DNA from: Mesotoga sp. Brook.08.105.5.1
Lineage (GTDB): Bacteria > Thermotogota > Thermotogae > Petrotogales > Kosmotogaceae
NCBI RefSeq assembly: GCF_002752635.1
Contig: NZ_AYTW01000061.1
Location: forward strand, 27,652-91,651
DNA length: 64,000 bases
Reading direction: 5' to 3'
Shown here in pieces: positions 26,231-36,142 of this stretch. Below the pieces are notes generated by a model that was given only the letters and a program-made list of their open reading frames with translations, was not told the origin of the DNA and searched no databases. Position numbers and translations under genes: made by a program. Position 1 is the first letter of the stretch. Each line of letters starts with the position of its first letter.

Positions 26231-27052
26231 CTAAGACTCCAATCTTTCAAGGGATTTTGTGTAGTGCCTGAACAAGAGCGCCGTCGTTACGCTGCCCACT
26301 CCTCCGGGAACAGGGGTTATCGCTGCAGCTATCTGGCTGACTTCATCGAAGTCAACGTCTCCAACCAGCTTGCCGTCAACAAAATTGATTCCCACATCTA
26401 TTACAATGCTCCCTGGCTTGATCATCTCTCGATGCACGAATTTCGCTATTCCAACGGCACTAACCACTATATCGGCGTTGAAAGTCTTTTCGGAGATGTC
26501 CCTGCTCCTCGAGTGGCAAACGGTAACCGTACCGTCTACACCTTTTTTGAGAAGCAGCAGTGCCAGAGGCTTTCCGACCGTGTTTGATCTTCCAACAATA
26601 GTTATGTCCCTGCCTTTGACTTCGATTCCGTAGTAACTCAGAATCTCCATCACGGCCTCGGCAGTTGGAGGAGCGAAAAACTCCTCGTCGTTGATTATTC
26701 CGCCGAGGTTCGATACCGTCCGACCCTCCAGATCCTTTCCCGGATCGAGAGCGGCCAGAACCGCCTTTTCATCGGCGTTTTTAAGAGGATGCATAACCAT
26801 TATTCCCGCAACGCTTTTGTCGTTGTTCATCTTCGAGATCTCTTCGATGGGATTGATCCCGCTGTCGTGAACAATGACCTCTATGCCGAGTTTTTCCCCC
26901 TGCTTCTTTATTGATCTCATATACGACTTGTTAGAAGCATCGGGCTCATCGCAGAAGAGAACGAGCGAAGGAAGATTTCCCGCTCTCTCTTTGATCTTCT
27001 CTTTGACATCAGAATAAATACTCTCTGAAACGATCTTTCCATCAAGTATCAT
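26231..27052 (-). CDS. folD: Methylenetetrahydrofolate dehydrogenase/cyclohydrolase
   Basis: FolD interconverts methylene-, methenyl- and 10-formyl-THF with NADP. The 273-residue protein has SNKSYMRSIKKQGEKLGIE (Lys of the active site), the dinucleotide motif VGRSNTVGKPLALLLL at about residue 158, and the closing TPVPGGVGSVTTALL (about 250). The third in-frame ATG (27052) is chosen because it is 6 bases after GAGGTG; the two earlier ones sit in the ribosome site. It is adjacent to fhs, the next enzyme of the same one-carbon route. Confidence 0.95.
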   Translation of the reverse strand: MILDGKIVSESIYSDVKEKIKERAGNLPSLVLFCDEPDASNKSYMRSIKKQGEKLGIEVIVHDSGINPIEEISKMNNDKSVAGIMVMHPLKNADEKAVLAALDPGKDLEGRTVSNLGGIINDEEFFAPPTAEAVMEILSYYGIEVKGRDITIVGRSNTVGKPLALLLLKKGVDGTVTVCHSRSRDISEKTFNADIVVSAVGIAKFVHREMIKPGSIVIDVGINFVDGKLVGDVDFDEVSQIAAAITPVPGGVGSVTTALLFRHYTKSLERLES

Positions 27053-27062
27053 CTTCATCACC

Positions 27063-28730
27063 TCAAAAGAGCCCGCTGATCTTTCCGTCTGCGTCGATAT
27101 CTATGTGCTTCGCGTTGGGATCCTTTCCGAGTCCGGGCATCAGCATTATCTTGCCGGCAACCACAACTATGAATCCGGCACCTGCCGATAGATTGAGATC
27201 TCGTACTTTGAAAGTGTAGCCTTCCGGCGCTCCAAGCTTTTTATCATCGTCAGAAATTGAGTACTGGGTCTTGGCGACGATTATCGGAAGACGGTCGAGA
27301 CCCTTCTTCTTAAAGAGCCTGAGTTTGCTCTTAGCCGCTGGTTCAAGATCTACTCTTCCGGCTCTGTAGATTTCCTTTGCAAGTTTTTCCAGCCTTTCCT
27401 CAAACGGAGCTTCCATTGGTATCAGGGGCTTGTAGCTATTGGGCTGATCAATGACCTCAAGTAGCTTCTTTGCGAGATCGATTCCACCTGCACCGCCCTC
27501 GGCCCACACTTTCGACAATTCGTAAGGTATAGAGTCAGCCTTGCATAGAGCGTCAAACGTTTCCCTTTCCTTCGCCGTATCTGTTGGGAATTCGTTTAGA
27601 GCCACAACTACAGGGATCCCATACTTTCTGAGGTTCTCAAAATGAACCTTGAGATTCTTGAACCCATAGTTCAGGCTCTCGATATCTTCTTCCTGGATTT
27701 CGTTCTTGGAAGCACCTCCGTTTAGCTTCAGCGCTCTGATCGAAGCAACGAGAACCACTGCGCTTGGATTCAGGTCGCCGACCTGACAGACAAAGTCAAG
27801 AAATTTCTGTGCGCCTAGATCCGCTCCAAAGCCTGCCTCGGTAATTACGCAATCGGAAAGCTTGAGAGCCATCTTTGTGGCAGTCAGGGTGTTTGTTCCG
27901 TGGGCGATGTTCGCGAACGGGCCTCCGTGAACGAAAGCCGGAGTTCCTTCAAGAGTCTGAACTAGGTTCGGATCAAGAACGTCTTTGAGTAGAGTTGCCA
28001 TCGCGCCCTGGACGTCCAAATCCTCAACTGTTATGAACTCTCCGTCGTAACTTCTAGCCACAATGATTTTCGAGAGGCGCTCTTTCAGGTCAACGAGGTT
28101 CTTCGAAAGGCAAATGATAGCCATGATCTCAGATGCGGCGGTTATTACAAATGAATCTTCTCTGGGATAGCCGTTTGCCGAACCGCCTAGCCCCACGATG
28201 ATCTGTCTGAGAGCCCGATCGTTCATGTCCATTGTTCTCGGCCAGTATATCTGCGTCGGATCTATTTTCAATTCATTCTTGAAGTTAATATGTGCATCAA
28301 TAACAGCCGAAAGAAGATTATGTGCCATCGATACCGCGTGAAAATCTCCTGTGAAGTGCAGATTGATTTCTTCCATCGGAAGCACCTGAGAGTAGCCGCC
28401 TCCGGCAGCCCCTCCCTTGATTCCCATTATCGGTCCAACGGATGGTTCTCTGAGAGTTACGAAGGTCTTCTTCCCGATCTTGTTTAGTGCCATTGCCAGA
28501 CCCACAGAAGTTGTCGTCTTTCCTTCACCTGCGCTTGTTGGACTTATGGCCGTAACAAGAACCAGCTTTCCATCGGGTCTATCCTGCAGCTCATTGAGGT
28601 ATAGGTGAGATATTTTCGCTACGTACTTTCCAAATCTCCTCAAGTGTTTGTCGGGAATCGAAATCGATGAGGCAACTTCGTCAATCTCCCTCAGCTCTGC
28701 TTTTTGTGCTATCTCCAGATCGGTCAGCAT
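27063..28730 (-). CDS. fhs: Formate--tetrahydrofolate ligase
   Basis: The 555-residue ATP-dependent ligase makes 10-formyl-THF from formate. Hallmarks are [21 protein letters not shown] (P-loop, about residue 60), [22 protein letters not shown], and [17 protein letters not shown]. The ATG at 28730 follows GGAGGAGACC. Together with folD it allows formate carbon to enter the folate pool for purine and methionine synthesis, or the reverse. The start used drops 17 residues of a longer frame lacking a ribosome site. Confidence 0.97.
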   Translation of the reverse strand: MLTDLEIAQKAELREIDEVASSISIPDKHLRRFGKYVAKISHLYLNELQDRPDGKLVLVTAISPTSAGEGKTTTSVGLAMALNKIGKKTFVTLREPSVGPIMGIKGGAAGGGYSQVLPMEEINLHFTGDFHAVSMAHNLLSAVIDAHINFKNELKIDPTQIYWPRTMDMNDRALRQIIVGLGGSANGYPREDSFVITAASEIMAIICLSKNLVDLKERLSKIIVARSYDGEFITVEDLDVQGAMATLLKDVLDPNLVQTLEGTPAFVHGGPFANIAHGTNTLTATKMALKLSDCVITEAGFGADLGAQKFLDFVCQVGDLNPSAVVLVASIRALKLNGGASKNEIQEEDIESLNYGFKNLKVHFENLRKYGIPVVVALNEFPTDTAKERETFDALCKADSIPYELSKVWAEGGAGGIDLAKKLLEVIDQPNSYKPLIPMEAPFEERLEKLAKEIYRAGRVDLEPAAKSKLRLFKKKGLDRLPIIVAKTQYSISDDDKKLGAPEGYTFKVRDLNLSAGAGFIVVVAGKIMLMPGLGKDPNAKHIDIDADGKISGLF

Positions 28731-28740
28731 GGTCTCCTCC

Positions 28741-29187
28741 TCATAAATGCTTTTTCTCTGTTGATGCGCACTCCCGAGCAATTCTGTCGAGAACGCCGTT
28801 TACGAATTTCCCGCCCTGCTCCGAACCGTACTTCTTGGCGATGTCGATCGATTCGTTAAGTGTCACCTCAATTGGTATCTGGGGTTCATAAATGATCTCA
28901 TACGCTCCAAGCCTAAGGACGTTCTTATCGATCGAGGCAAGTCTCTCGAATGTCCAGTTCATAAGGTGTTTTCGTATCACTTCGTCAATATCGCTTCGAT
29001 ACTTCAAGATGCTCTCGAAGTACTTACGTGTTCTCAACTTCATTTCGTCTTCCATCGAGAAGAAGCTCAACTCCCTTTCAAGGTAATCAGATGAAGTCTC
29101 CACGTCTTCGTTGAAGTCATACTGATAGATCGCACTGAAAACAATTTCCCTCATTCTTCGTCTGCTTCTGTTTAGACCTGCCTTCAC
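28741..29187 (-). CDS. nusB: Transcription antitermination factor NusB
   Basis: NusB acts with NusE (S10) at boxA in rRNA transcription. The 148-residue helical protein shows [20 protein letters not shown] at the start, a central helical region, and the family end [44 protein letters not shown]. The start is GTG 29187, just 5 bases after the Asp23 gene, or ATG 29154 if the basic leader is not translated. It sits in the common order efp-asp23-nusB. Confidence 0.93.
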   Translation of the reverse strand: MKAGLNRSRRRMREIVFSAIYQYDFNEDVETSSDYLERELSFFSMEDEMKLRTRKYFESILKYRSDIDEVIRKHLMNWTFERLASIDKNVLRLGAYEIIYEPQIPIEVTLNESIDIAKKYGSEQGGKFVNGVLDRIARECASTEKKHL

Positions 29188-29191
29188 CTCT

Positions 29192-29656
29192 TCAAACCTC
29201 TTTCTCTTTTTCTTCGTCTTCAGGCTCTTCCGCTTCAGTCGCTTCTGGTTTCATCTCTTCCGGTTCAGGTTTTGCTTCGCTCTTTTCGAGCTCTTCTTCC
29301 TCAATAATCACTGGTTTTTGGGCCTCTTCAAAGACATCTTCGATAGTGATGGAAACGTCTTCAACCTTTATGCCGCTGAAGCTTTCAACATCGTTTTTCA
29401 GCTTCTCCTGCATCTTTCTGGCATATGAGGGTATAGAGACACCATACTTGATCTTTGTGTTTACCGATATCTTGACAGTCTTCGTACCGTCGACCTTTTC
29501 GTCGAGGTCGATATCTACCGTAGACTTGGCTTCTTTTCGTGCTTTGGCTTCCTTAGGATCGAATTTCAGAAATTCAATGTAGGAGTGAATAGCGATATCC
29601 CGGATCACTGCCTCCGAGATCTCGATTCTGCCGAGATCAGTCTCTTCAAAATCCAT
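29192..29656 (-). CDS. Asp23/Gls24 family protein with acidic tail
   Basis: The 154-residue protein has the Asp23 fold over residues 1-105 (GRIEISEAVIRDIAIHSYIE, KISVNTKIKYGVSIPSYARKMQEKLKNDVE, VEDVSITIEDVFEE). A strongly charged tail of E/K repeats then covers the last 45 residues (KPEPEEMKPEATEAEEPEDE). The tail is unusual beside the short paralogue at 24025. In Firmicutes a gene of this family sits between efp and nusB, as here. Its biochemical role is unknown; envelope stress is the family association. Confidence 0.85.
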   Translation of the reverse strand: MDFEETDLGRIEISEAVIRDIAIHSYIEFLKFDPKEAKARKEAKSTVDIDLDEKVDGTKTVKISVNTKIKYGVSIPSYARKMQEKLKNDVESFSGIKVEDVSITIEDVFEEAQKPVIIEEEELEKSEAKPEPEEMKPEATEAEEPEDEEKEKEV

Positions 29657-29675
29657 AATTCTCCCTCCTTTCTCC

Positions 29676-30233
29676 TTATGCTCTCTCGATGTATTCGCCG
29701 GTTCTTGTGTCTACTCGAATCAACTCACCGTTTTCGACAAAGAATGGAACCGTCACCTTGAGCCCCGTCTCCAGAACGGCCGGTTTGCCGCTTCCCGAAA
29801 CCGTGTCGCCTTTGTAAGCGGGAGCGGTGTCTTTCACCTCCAGAACCACAGTGTTCGGAAGAACAATACCTATCGGCCTATCTTCATGGAACTGAAGATC
29901 CACCACTTCATTCTCCTTTATGTAGTCCAGGGCATCTCCCATCTCGTCTAAACCGATTGTATACTGCTCAAATGTTTCGAGGTCCATGAAGTGGAACATC
30001 TCATCCTCCGAGTAAAGGTACTGCACATGTCTGAATGAAAGCGCCGCTTCCTCCACTTTCTCACTTGCCTGGAACGTGAATTGCCTAACGAGGCCGGTCT
30101 TGATGTTCTTCATCCTCGTCCGAATTATCCCGTCTCCTCTTCCCATTGAGTGCTTATTTGCTTCAGTCACGATGTAAATATCTCCATCAATGATAAGAGG
30201 CGTTCCCTTTCTAATCTTTCCAACTTCTATCAT
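29676..30233 (-). CDS. efp: Elongation factor P
   Basis: EF-P rescues ribosomes stalled at polyproline. The 185-residue protein has three beta-barrel domains and ends with the typical TRTGEYIERA. The loop tip reads HSMGRGDG, placing Arg32 where many bacteria have a modified lysine. Arg-type EF-P is rhamnosylated in some proteobacteria; whether this one is modified cannot be told, and no modification gene is in the window. It lies directly downstream of the aminopeptidase gene. Confidence 0.95.
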   Translation of the reverse strand: MIEVGKIRKGTPLIIDGDIYIVTEANKHSMGRGDGIIRTRMKNIKTGLVRQFTFQASEKVEEAALSFRHVQYLYSEDEMFHFMDLETFEQYTIGLDEMGDALDYIKENEVVDLQFHEDRPIGIVLPNTVVLEVKDTAPAYKGDTVSGSGKPAVLETGLKVTVPFFVENGELIRVDTRTGEYIERA

Positions 30234-30254
30234 CTAGAAGCCACCTCCGGATCT

Positions 30255-31331
30255 CTAAAGAATCTTCAACTCTCTATCTAGATTTGTCAGAACTTCTACT
30301 CCGCTTTCACAAAAATAACAATCGTCTTCTATTCTAACCCCAAATTTGCCGGGAAGATAGATGCCCGGCTCTATCGTAATGACCGCTCCGGCCGGGATAG
30401 GATTACAGTTCTTAGGAGAAAGCCCCTGGCCATCGTGAGTGTCCATTCCCAGACTGTGGCCCAGGCCGTGACCGAAGTAGTCGCCATAACCCGCCTCTCT
30501 AATTATACTTGCTGCAACTTCGTGTATCTGGCTTCCTATAACCCCTGCCTTTGAGGCGTTCTTAGCTTCTGTTTGCGCTTTGAGAACCACTTCATAAACC
30601 TTCACCATTTCGTCAGACGGTTCCCCTATACTGTAAGTTCTTGTAATATCCGAGTTGTAGCCGTCTACCCTTGCCCCGTAGTCGATCAAGAGAAAATCGC
30701 CTTCCTGGAGTGTTCTATTGGACGGTCTGCCGTGAACTATTGCGCTTCTCGGTCCGCTGCCCACTATCGTCTCGAAGGCAAGGTAGCCTCCTCTCTTCCT
30801 GATCTCATATTCGAGTGCCGCACATACTTCTTCCTCAGTCCTTCCCGGACGAATGAAGTTGAAAGTCTCTGTAAGCGCATCTTCGGCGATCTTGACTGCC
30901 AGTCTCATCTTCTCGACTTCCTCCGGAGACTTTACCATCCTAAGATCCTTGAGAATACTGTCTACGGGTTCAAGTTCGACGCCTAGCTGGGAGAAGACTC
31001 GCTTGTAAAGACCATAGCTGATCGTCTCTTCCTCAAATCCCACACGGCTGGCTCCATCTTTGGCCAGCGTCGCCTGAATTACGTCTTTGAGTTCGTCGCC
31101 ATTGTTGAAAGGGATCAGCTTGAAGTGCGTTTCAATTTCGGCTTGAGTGAAGTACCTCGAATCAGTCACTATGTACTCGCCCTTCGGGGTCACAATAAGA
31201 ACTGAGAAAGAGCCGGAAAACCCGGATAGATACCAGGAATTGGAGCGATTGCTGGACTCCATGTTGTAAAGAACAAACCCGTCAAGCTTGCTTTCTCTAA
31301 GCTTTTCTCGAAACCTTTCGATTCTCGACAT
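30255..31331 (-). CDS. Xaa-Pro aminopeptidase (M24 family)
   Basis: The 358-residue metallopeptidase removes N-terminal residues before proline. A creatinase-like N-domain (residues 1-125) is followed by the pita-bread catalytic domain with metal ligands in LIDYGARVDGYNSDITRT (two Asp), GHGLGHSLGMDTHDG (His), TIEPGIYLPG (Glu) and VRIEDD (Glu). The ATG at 31331 follows GGAGGTTGGGC, so the longer frame reaching into mutS is dropped. It neighbours efp, as in many bacteria. Confidence 0.92.
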   Translation of the reverse strand: MSRIERFREKLRESKLDGFVLYNMESSNRSNSWYLSGFSGSFSVLIVTPKGEYIVTDSRYFTQAEIETHFKLIPFNNGDELKDVIQATLAKDGASRVGFEEETISYGLYKRVFSQLGVELEPVDSILKDLRMVKSPEEVEKMRLAVKIAEDALTETFNFIRPGRTEEEVCAALEYEIRKRGGYLAFETIVGSGPRSAIVHGRPSNRTLQEGDFLLIDYGARVDGYNSDITRTYSIGEPSDEMVKVYEVVLKAQTEAKNASKAGVIGSQIHEVAASIIREAGYGDYFGHGLGHSLGMDTHDGQGLSPKNCNPIPAGAVITIEPGIYLPGKFGVRIEDDCYFCESGVEVLTNLDRELKIL

Positions 31332-31366
31332 GCCCAACCTCCGGAATGCAGAATGTCTTATCAGCA

Positions 31367-33838
31367 TCAAAATAGAGTGATCTGATTTCTGTTCATCTTT
31401 CCTTTCTTTGATTGCCTTATCTCCTTGAGATCTTCGGCTGTCAATACCCTGACCGCTTTGTCCAGGGCAGACTGCTTGGAGATCACCTTCAAAATCTCTT
31501 TTGCCCTGGAAAGAACTGCCTCGGGTACTCCTGCAAGCTTGGCAACCTCTATTCCGTGGGATCTGTTTGCAACTCCGTCCACAACTTTGTGGAGAAATAC
31601 TATTCCTTCTTCGGTTTCAACTATGCGGACAGTCTTGTTCTTGATGCCCGTGTACATATTAGAGAGTTCGGTTAGCTCCGTGAAATGAGTGGCGAATATA
31701 GTGTGACATCCCACCGCCTCGTATATGAACTCCGAAACCGCCCATGCTATTGAAATACCGTCAAAGGTGCTTGTTCCCCTGCCCACTTCGTCCAGGATCA
31801 CCAGGCTGTCTTCCGTCGCCTTGGAGAGGATCGTTGCCGTCTCCATCATCTCTACTAGAAAAGTCGATTTTCCGCTTGCCAGTTCGTCCCTTGCACCGAT
31901 TCTTGTGAAGACCCTGTCATAGATTGATAGCATCGCATCATCTGCAGGCACAAAGGAGCCGATCTGAGCCATGATCGAGAGCAAGGCAATCTGCCGTATG
32001 AAAGTGGATTTTCCGCTCATGTTCGGTCCTGTTACAATGAAGAAATTCTCTGTACGGCTCATGGATATGTCATTAGGCGTGAAGTCAGCCACAAATTTCT
32101 CTACAATAGGATGTCTCGAGCTAGAAACCTTCACCTTTCCCTGCTCTGAAAAACGGGGGCGAGAATAGTTGTTTCTTCTTGCTACAGATGCCAGCGACTG
32201 AGAAGCGTCGATTTCAGATAATACCAGCGCTACACTCTTGAATCTCTCCAGTGAACTAGCAAGCTGTAAACAGACACTCGAAAAGAGAGTTTTTTCGAGT
32301 GTCTCTATCTTTTCGTTTGCGCTCAGTATCTTGTCTTCAAACGACTTGAGCTCCTGTGTAATATATCTCTCGGAGTTCACAAGAGTCTGCTTCCTGGTAT
32401 AGCTCTCGGGGACCTTGTTAGTCTGACTCTTCGGGACCTCGAGAAAGTAACCGAAGACTTTGTTGAACTTGACCTTCAGAGAAGAGATTCCCGTTGCTTT
32501 TCTTTCACTAGCTTCGATCGCCTTCATCCTCTCAACCGAGTTGTCAAGGAGATCTCGAAGGACGTCCAGTTCTTCGTTGAACCCCATTCTGATTACATTT
32601 CCTTCTCCAGCTGTTGAGGAGGGTTCATCCATGATGCTGCGCTGAAGAAGATCGAGCTCTTCAGGAAAGAGTTCGACCCGGTCGCTCAGTCTTTCAAGAG
32701 CCGGTTCGCCCGAGAGTAGCTCCTTGATAAAGGGTAGCACCGAGAGGGAGGTTCTAAGTGACTGCAGGTCTCTTGGTGCGGCCTTCTCTATTGAAAGTCT
32801 GGTGCTTATTCTCTCGATATCGAATACATGCTGCAGATATTCTCTGAGTTCATTTAAAAGCCGGCGATCCGAATTTAGCGCTTGAACAGTGTCCAGCCTT
32901 TCCTCGATTCTATTCTTGTCGACAAGGGGCGAAAACAGCCACCGTCTCAGCCTTCTTCTTCCCATTGCAGTAACAGTTTCATCAAGTATCTCGAAGAGCG
33001 AACCCTTTCTTTCGAGCTTGAAGAGATTCAGGTTTTCGATAGTGGAAGAATCGAGTTGCATAGAGTCGGACTTTCTGATAACCCTTGGAAGCGAAAGATG
33101 TCTCATGGGACCGAGATTGATCGACTCAAGGTACTTGAACAGAGCTCCGAGAACCTCGATCTGAGTATCATCCAGTTCGAGATGATCGATAGCGACTATC
33201 GAATAGAACTCTTTGATGTAATTAATGCTCGAAGAAAGTGCAAAATGCCAGTCTTCGACTATCTCTACCATTGCAAACGATGCCGACGAAATCTCCTTCT
33301 TCAGGTTCTTCAGACTTTCCTTCAGTAGTATTTGTGACGGCCCGATAGCTGCGATAGAGTCCTTCAACGAGACGATGTCGTCGGCGCTTGACAGGAGTAC
33401 CTCACCGGTAGATACGTCTGCCGTTGCCAGAACGAAGTTCTCTTCGGCTTTTCCAATAGAGACAATGTAGTTGTTTGCATTTTCGGGTAGTAACTCGTCT
33501 TCTACAAGAGTTCCAGGAGTAACTACCCTGGTAACCTCTCTCTTCACGAGTCCCTTCGCAAGCGCGGGATCCTCTGTCTGCTCGCAAATCGCAACCTTGT
33601 AACCCGCTTCGACAAGCTTCTTGAGATAGCCGTTAACTGAGTGGTAGGGGACGCCCGCCATCGGCACCCCGTTTCTTGAAGTTAGAACTATCTGCAGTTC
33701 ATTTGAAACTAGCTTAGCATCATCGAGAAAAGTCTCGTAGAAGTCACCAAGCCTAAAAAGAACCAGACAATCCTTGTAATTCCTCTTGACTTCAAGGTAT
33801 TGTTTCATCATCGGTGTCATTTCGGCCACTTTATCCAC
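31367..33838 (-). CDS. mutS: DNA mismatch repair protein MutS
   Basis: MutS recognises mispaired bases. The 823-residue protein has the mismatch wedge FYETF (domain I, about residue 32; the Phe-x-Glu pair is present), connector and lever domains, the ATPase Walker A TGPNMSGKSTFIRQ (about 608), Walker B VILDEVGRGTSTFDG (about 685) and a C-terminal HTH. This is the MutS1 type. The start at 33838 gives the usual N-terminus MTPMMKQYLEVKRNY a few residues in. A terminator separates it from clpP upstream. Confidence 0.96.
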   Translation of the reverse strand: MDKVAEMTPMMKQYLEVKRNYKDCLVLFRLGDFYETFLDDAKLVSNELQIVLTSRNGVPMAGVPYHSVNGYLKKLVEAGYKVAICEQTEDPALAKGLVKREVTRVVTPGTLVEDELLPENANNYIVSIGKAEENFVLATADVSTGEVLLSSADDIVSLKDSIAAIGPSQILLKESLKNLKKEISSASFAMVEIVEDWHFALSSSINYIKEFYSIVAIDHLELDDTQIEVLGALFKYLESINLGPMRHLSLPRVIRKSDSMQLDSSTIENLNLFKLERKGSLFEILDETVTAMGRRRLRRWLFSPLVDKNRIEERLDTVQALNSDRRLLNELREYLQHVFDIERISTRLSIEKAAPRDLQSLRTSLSVLPFIKELLSGEPALERLSDRVELFPEELDLLQRSIMDEPSSTAGEGNVIRMGFNEELDVLRDLLDNSVERMKAIEASERKATGISSLKVKFNKVFGYFLEVPKSQTNKVPESYTRKQTLVNSERYITQELKSFEDKILSANEKIETLEKTLFSSVCLQLASSLERFKSVALVLSEIDASQSLASVARRNNYSRPRFSEQGKVKVSSSRHPIVEKFVADFTPNDISMSRTENFFIVTGPNMSGKSTFIRQIALLSIMAQIGSFVPADDAMLSIYDRVFTRIGARDELASGKSTFLVEMMETATILSKATEDSLVILDEVGRGTSTFDGISIAWAVSEFIYEAVGCHTIFATHFTELTELSNMYTGIKNKTVRIVETEEGIVFLHKVVDGVANRSHGIEVAKLAGVPEAVLSRAKEILKVISKQSALDKAVRVLTAEDLKEIRQSKKGKMNRNQITLF

Positions 33839-33850
33839 TCCGGATACATC

Positions 33851-33873
33851 AAAAGCCGGCGCTCAGCGCCGGC
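33851..33873 (-). terminator. Hairpin between clpP and mutS
   Basis: GCCGGCGC-TGA-GCGCCGGC is followed on the minus strand by TTTTGATG. It probably ends most clpP transcription while allowing some read-through into mutS. Confidence 0.65.
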
Positions 33874-33890
33874 CGGTTAATCTCTCTCTA

Positions 33891-34508
33891 TCATTCTTCT
33901 GCTTTTTCTTTCGTCTTTTGTTCGATTACCTTGTCTATCATCCCATACTCGACAGCTTCGGCAGAACTCATGAAGAAGTCTCTGTCGGCATCTTTCTCTA
34001 TCTTCTTTATTGATTGTCCAGTGTGTTTGGCAAGGATTTTATTCAGTTCGTCCCTCAGGTAAAGAATCTCCTTCGCCCGGATTTCGATGTCTTTGGCTAC
34101 TCCCTCTGCACCACCGAAAGGCTGGTGAATCATTACCCTTGAGTTAGGTAGCGCAAATCTCTTTCCCTTTGTTCCTCCGGCAAGCAATATCGCGCCCATC
34201 GAGGCTGCCATCCCAATGCAAATCGTAGAGATGTCGGGCTTTACATACTGCATTGTGTCGTATATCGCCAATCCGGAAGTTATCGAACCACCCGGGGTGT
34301 TTATGTATAGACTTATGTCCTTTTCGGGGTCTTGAGATTCAAGGAAGAGGAGTTGAGCCACGACTATATTTGAAACTTCATCATCGATGGGCCACCCGAG
34401 AAAGACTATTCTTTCTGAAAGCAGTTTAGTGTAAATATCAAAGATTCTTTCACCCCTCCCTCTGTCTTCAACTACGTAAGGGACGAAAGGTGCCATGTTT
34501 ATGTCCAT
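33891..34508 (-). CDS. clpP: ATP-dependent Clp protease proteolytic subunit
   Basis: The 205-residue serine protease forms a double heptamer fed by Clp ATPases. The catalytic Ser is in [12 protein letters not shown] (about residue 100), the His in [12 protein letters not shown] (about 125) and the Asp in [18 protein letters not shown] (about 175). The start [16 protein letters not shown] is typical. It follows the RemA-like gene by 8 bases. The protease that degrades the TAC antitoxin could be this one, but that is inference. Confidence 0.96.
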   Translation of the reverse strand: MDINMAPFVPYVVEDRGRGERIFDIYTKLLSERIVFLGWPIDDEVSNIVVAQLLFLESQDPEKDISLYINTPGGSITSGLAIYDTMQYVKPDISTICIGMAASMGAILLAGGTKGKRFALPNSRVMIHQPFGGAEGVAKDIEIRAKEILYLRDELNKILAKHTGQSIKKIEKDADRDFFMSSAEAVEYGMIDKVIEQKTKEKAEE

Positions 34509-34516
34509 AAAGCCTC

Positions 34517-34756
34517 CTAATTATTGAAGAGTTTTTCTATAATTCTCTTTGGCGGAAGAAAGGAGAAAATTACGTGACCGCTGTCTGTTATCAATACGGC
34601 CTTCGTTCTCTTTCCGAAAGTCAGGTTGACGATCTTGCCTGTCTCCATGCCGAGCTGCTTAAGACGCCGAACAGCTGAGCTTTCGATAGGAAGAACGGCG
34701 AGAATCCTATCCCTTACAACAAAGGACTCGAAACCGACGTTGACAACGTGATCCAC
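34517..34756 (-). CDS. RemA-family (DUF370) regulatory protein
   Basis: The 79-residue protein matches the DUF370 pattern [31 protein letters not shown], and [16 protein letters not shown]. In B. subtilis the family member RemA is a DNA-binding activator of biofilm matrix genes; other members sit next to gmk/rpoZ. Here it heads the clpP unit and is divergent from obg, so the role may differ. The GTG start at 34756 follows AGGAGG by 9 bases. Confidence 0.75.
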   Translation of the reverse strand: MDHVVNVGFESFVVRDRILAVLPIESSAVRRLKQLGMETGKIVNLTFGKRTKAVLITDSGHVIFSFLPPKRIIEKLFNN

Positions 34757-34822
34757 TTCTACTTTCCTCCTTTCAATAACAATGTTATTATAACATAATG
34801 GAGATACGGCGGAGGTGTTCCA
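34757..34822. promoter_or_regulatory. Divergent promoter region remA-like / obg
   Basis: The AT-rich centre AACAATGTTATTATAACATA has dyad symmetry (TGTTAT / ATAACA) and holds a TATAAT on the minus strand and CATAAT on the plus strand. Both genes would start within about 40 bases. The palindrome could be a shared operator. Confidence 0.45.
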
Positions 34823-36142
34823 GTGCTAGCTAACGATCAGGAAAGTCTCGTTGACACGGGGCGCATATACGTTAAGGCAGGAGATGGAGGAAATGGTTCA
34901 GTTTCCTTCAGAAGAGAGAAGTACATACCCTTTGGAGGTCCTGACGGCGGCGATGGCGGCAGGGGTGGCCATGTCTTTCTCAGATCGACCAATTCAATAA
35001 ACACGCTCTATGAATTCAAACGCAAGAAGAAATTCATCGCTCAAAGCGGGGAGAGCGGTCACGGTTCAAATATGGCCGGAAAGAAGGGAAAGGATCTGGT
35101 TATAAGAGTGCCCGTTGGGACGATTGCATATGACGCGGAGAGTGGAGAGATCATTGCCGACCTTTGCAATCCCGGTCAAATCGTTGCGATTGCCAGAGGC
35201 GGAAAGGGTGGAAGGGGCAATGCGAGGTTCGTCTCTTCAACGAATCAGGCGCCCAAGGCAGCAGAAAATGGAGAGCCCGGCGAGGAACTCTTTGTTCGGC
35301 TGGAGCTGAAGATTCTGGCCGATGTTGCACTGGTCGGGTTCCCAAACGTCGGAAAATCGACGCTCATTTCCGTTATGTCGAATGCTAGACCGAAGATAGC
35401 AAATTATCACTTCACAACCCTCTCGCCCAATCTCGGAGTTGTTATGGCGAATGACGAACAGGGATACATAGTGGCAGACGTTCCGGGTTTAATCAAAGGA
35501 GCACATCAGGGTGTCGGTCTCGGCCACAGCTTTTTGAGGCACATAGAGAGATGCAAGACTATAGTTCATCTCCTGGACATCTCTGAGAGCGAGGGAAGAG
35601 ACTTCCTTCAGGATTATGACGATATTCGTTACGAGCTTGAATTCTACAAGAAGGAGCTGGCCGATAAGCCCGAGATAGTAGTTGCAAACAAGTGCGATCT
35701 TCTTCCTCAAGAAGAACGTGAAAACAAGCTGGAGATATTCAGGAAGAAGATCGGCAAAGATATTATTCCAATCTCGGCTGCTACTCGCGAGGGAGTCAAT
35801 GCGTTGAAAGAGACGATCTGGAAAAACGTTGAAAGCGATCATTCCTACTTGTCGTCGATGAAGGTTGAAGAAGAGCTTCCTTTGCCCCAGGTCGAACCGG
35901 TTGTGCTTACCGCTCCCTATCCGGAAGACTTCAGAGTTGAGAAAGATTCTGAAGGCAGATATGTTGTTCTTGGACCGGCCGTTGATTTCTACACGAGAAA
36001 AATCAGAGCTTTCAAATACAGGGACCGTTTCATAATGGACAAGCTGGAAAAGGGAGGACTCTCTTCAAAACTTAGGAATGCGGGGATTGAGGAAGGAGAC
36101 ACTGTAGTTATTGATGACAAAGAATATGTGTTCAAAGATTAA
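34823..36142 (+). CDS. obg: GTPase Obg/CgtA
   Basis: Obg binds the 50S subunit and links ribosome assembly to stress. The 439-residue protein has the Gly-rich Obg fold (GDGGNGSVSFRREKY, GGPDGGDGGRGGHV) up to residue about 165, the G domain (GFPNVGKST at about 170, DVPG, NKCD) and a C-terminal OCT domain (residues about 350-439, ending EEGDTVVIDDKEYVF). It starts at GTG 34823, after GGAGGTGTTCCA. Its end overlaps nadD. Confidence 0.96.
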   Translation: MLANDQESLVDTGRIYVKAGDGGNGSVSFRREKYIPFGGPDGGDGGRGGHVFLRSTNSINTLYEFKRKKKFIAQSGESGHGSNMAGKKGKDLVIRVPVGTIAYDAESGEIIADLCNPGQIVAIARGGKGGRGNARFVSSTNQAPKAAENGEPGEELFVRLELKILADVALVGFPNVGKSTLISVMSNARPKIANYHFTTLSPNLGVVMANDEQGYIVADVPGLIKGAHQGVGLGHSFLRHIERCKTIVHLLDISESEGRDFLQDYDDIRYELEFYKKELADKPEIVVANKCDLLPQEERENKLEIFRKKIGKDIIPISAATREGVNALKETIWKNVESDHSYLSSMKVEEELPLPQVEPVVLTAPYPEDFRVEKDSEGRYVVLGPAVDFYTRKIRAFKYRDRFIMDKLEKGGLSSKLRNAGIEEGDTVVIDDKEYVFKD

